From the NCBI RefSeq assembly GCF_030817595.1, contig NZ_JAUSZN010000001.1, positions 5,630,001-5,694,000 of the forward strand: a stretch of DNA of 64,000 nt, given 5' to 3'. Of the stretch, positions 62,985-64,000 are shown piece after piece; within the stretch, counting starts at the first letter, position 1; the number at the start of each line of letters is the position of its first letter. This stretch comes from Neobacillus niacini (GTDB lineage: Bacteria > Bacillota > Bacilli > Bacillales > Cytobacillaceae). A model generated the notes under the pieces. The model ran no database searches and was not told the DNA's origin. It saw only the letters and a list, made by a program, of their open reading frames with translations. The position numbers were made by a program, and so were the translations under genes.

Positions 62985-63626
62985 ATGAGACTTAGGAATA
63001 AACCTTGGGCGAAGGAAATGATTGAGAACCATCCACAATATATTGTTGCGAATCCCGAAAATTATAAAGGAAAGTGGCATGAAGTTTTTCATAATGAACA
63101 GCCTCTTCATATAGAAGTCGGTACAGGTAAAGGCCGCTTTGTGACAGAAATGGCCAAGGCTCATCCTGATATTAATTATATAGGTATAGAACTTTACGAT
63201 TCCGTTATTGTTGCTGCTTTAGATCGATTAATTGAAGCCGATTTACCAAATTTAAGATTACTCAATGTCAATGCCAGTGAATTAAATAAATATTTTGAAA
63301 AAAATGATGTGGATAGAGTGTATCTTAATTTCTCCGACCCATGGCCAAAGACCCGCCATGAAAAAAGAAGGCTGACCTATAAGGACTTCTTGAAGCTTTA
63401 CGAAAACATAATGGTTGATAAAGGAGAAATCCATTTTAAAACCGATAATCAAGGCTTATTTGAATATTCATTGAAAAGTTTTTCCGAGTATGGGTTATTA
63501 TTAACTTTCCTTAGCCTTGACCTTCATAAAAGTGATTTTGAAGGAAATATCATGACAGAGTATGAACAAAAGTTCTCCGAAGCGGGTAATCGAATTTACC
63601 GTTGTGAAGTAAAATATCAAAACTAA
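62985..63626 (+). CDS. trmB: tRNA (guanine-46-N7)-methyltransferase TrmB
   Basis: Makes m7G46 in tRNA variable loops, using SAM. Motifs: [16 protein letters not shown] (SAM binding), [15 protein letters not shown] and [16 protein letters not shown] (active region), then TDNQGLFEY. 213 residues from the ATG at 62985 (TAGGAGTGG upstream); a frame open from 62901 runs through the preceding terminator. Confidence 0.96.
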   Translation: MRLRNKPWAKEMIENHPQYIVANPENYKGKWHEVFHNEQPLHIEVGTGKGRFVTEMAKAHPDINYIGIELYDSVIVAALDRLIEADLPNLRLLNVNASELNKYFEKNDVDRVYLNFSDPWPKTRHEKRRLTYKDFLKLYENIMVDKGEIHFKTDNQGLFEYSLKSFSEYGLLLTFLSLDLHKSDFEGNIMTEYEQKFSEAGNRIYRCEVKYQN

Positions 63627-63631
63627 TCATC

Positions 63632-63661
63632 GGACAGTCTATTCAAAAGACTGTCCTTTTT
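63632..63661 (+). terminator. terminator after trmB
   Basis: GGACAGTC-TATTCAAAA-GACTGTCC then five T. Confidence 0.92.
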
Positions 63662-63704
63662 GAATATGGTAAAATATGAATAATCAATCAAAGGGGGGCA
63701 GGGC

Positions 63705-64000
63705 ATGGAGACTTTACTAATTGGCAGAGTTAAGCTTACGTGGTTATCAGGTGGTGTTACAAACCTAGATGGCGGCGCTATGTTTGGTGTTGTTCCTAAG
63801 GCTTTATGGTCGAAGAGGTATCCGCCAAATGACAAAAATCTGATTGAACTTCCTACAGATCCAATCTTAATCCAAATGGATGGCAAGAATATTTTAGTAG
63901 AAGCAGGACTTGGAAAGGGAAAATTATCGGAAAAACAACTTCGGAATTTTGGTGTTACAGCTGAATCGGACGTAGAGAGTTCATTACAACAGTTAGGGTT
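63705..64000 (+). CDS. ytnP: metallo-beta-lactamase-fold hydrolase YtnP, cut by the window end
   Basis: The first 98 codons of a longer gene: [20 protein letters not shown] then [20 protein letters not shown], agreeing with B. subtilis YtnP (about 281 residues), reported as a lactonase-type quorum-quenching enzyme. The metal-binding HxHxDH motif would lie beyond the window. AAGGGGGG precedes the start. Follows trmB as in B. subtilis. Confidence 0.88.
   Translation, partial: METLLIGRVKLTWLSGGVTNLDGGAMFGVVPKALWSKRYPPNDKNLIELPTDPILIQMDGKNILVEAGLGKGKLSEKQLRNFGVTAESDVESSLQQLG

Overview
The window reads as a chromosome segment of a low-GC, spore-forming Bacillaceae species. It starts with a 5S rRNA gene followed by a 21-gene tRNA array whose order is the one I recall for the Bacillus subtilis trnB cluster. 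It then runs collinear, for most of its length, with the B. subtilis glg-men-ytl-metK-asnB-ytp-leuS-ytg-amyX-trmB region. A cytochrome c nitrite reductase (nrfHA), an Escherichia coli-type SpeD and three copies of a palindromic leader repeat are not part of that B. subtilis block. The presence of NrfHA would fit Neobacillus-like soil bacilli, but the genus is an inference.

Layout: 1-2351 holds 5S rRNA, 21 tRNAs and a terminator. 2352-3114 has no intact gene; it holds a frameshifted relic of a tyrosine recombinase and a cre-like site. 3115-11157 is the glycogen operon glgB-glgC-glgD-glgA-glgP. 11199-20016 is menaquinone synthesis: menA on the minus strand, then menF-menD-menH-menB, an internal hairpin, and menE-menC. 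20048-24763 holds small genes, a Zur-box-controlled zinc-binding lipoprotein, a beta carbonic anhydrase, yidD, luxS and a Nudix hydrolase. 24784-27385 is the ABC transporter ytlA-ytlC-ytlD. 27509-34628 holds ytmAB, pckA, a SAM riboswitch with metK, asnB and ytoA. 34709-38173 holds ytpA-ytpB and the tRNA-modification pair mnmM/mnmL (ytqB/ytqA). 38174-41981 is the part least like B. subtilis: a leader repeat, small genes, two perfect FNR-type boxes, a reading frame broken by two in-frame stops, and nrfH-nrfA. 42189-50935 holds an MFS exporter, a T-box-controlled leuS, ytwF, cse60, ytfP, murJ and a pseudouridine synthase. 50982-57792 holds dps with a perfect PerR box, speD, a lone ATPase, an amino acid permease, a DeoR-type HTH protein, pepV and dat. 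57906-64000 holds thpR, a lipid-kinase-like gene, type I pullulanase, the ytmP/ytzH convergent pair, trmB and the start of ytnP.

How the parts connect: chorismate is converted to menaquinone by the men genes, and NrfH would take electrons from menaquinol to reduce nitrite to ammonium through NrfA. Glycogen is made by GlgCD, GlgA and GlgB and broken down by GlgP and the debranching pullulanase. MetK makes SAM under a SAM riboswitch; SpeD, TrmB, MnmM and MnmL use SAM, and LuxS handles the S-ribosylhomocysteine by-product. Most genes are ordinary housekeeping genes. The most notable features are regulatory or relic sequences: the mosaic palindromic repeats in the leaders of luxS, leuS and ytzC, the paired FNR boxes with a broken frame ahead of nrfHA, the recombinase relic beside the tRNA array, and convergent genes whose stop codons lie inside shared inverted repeats.
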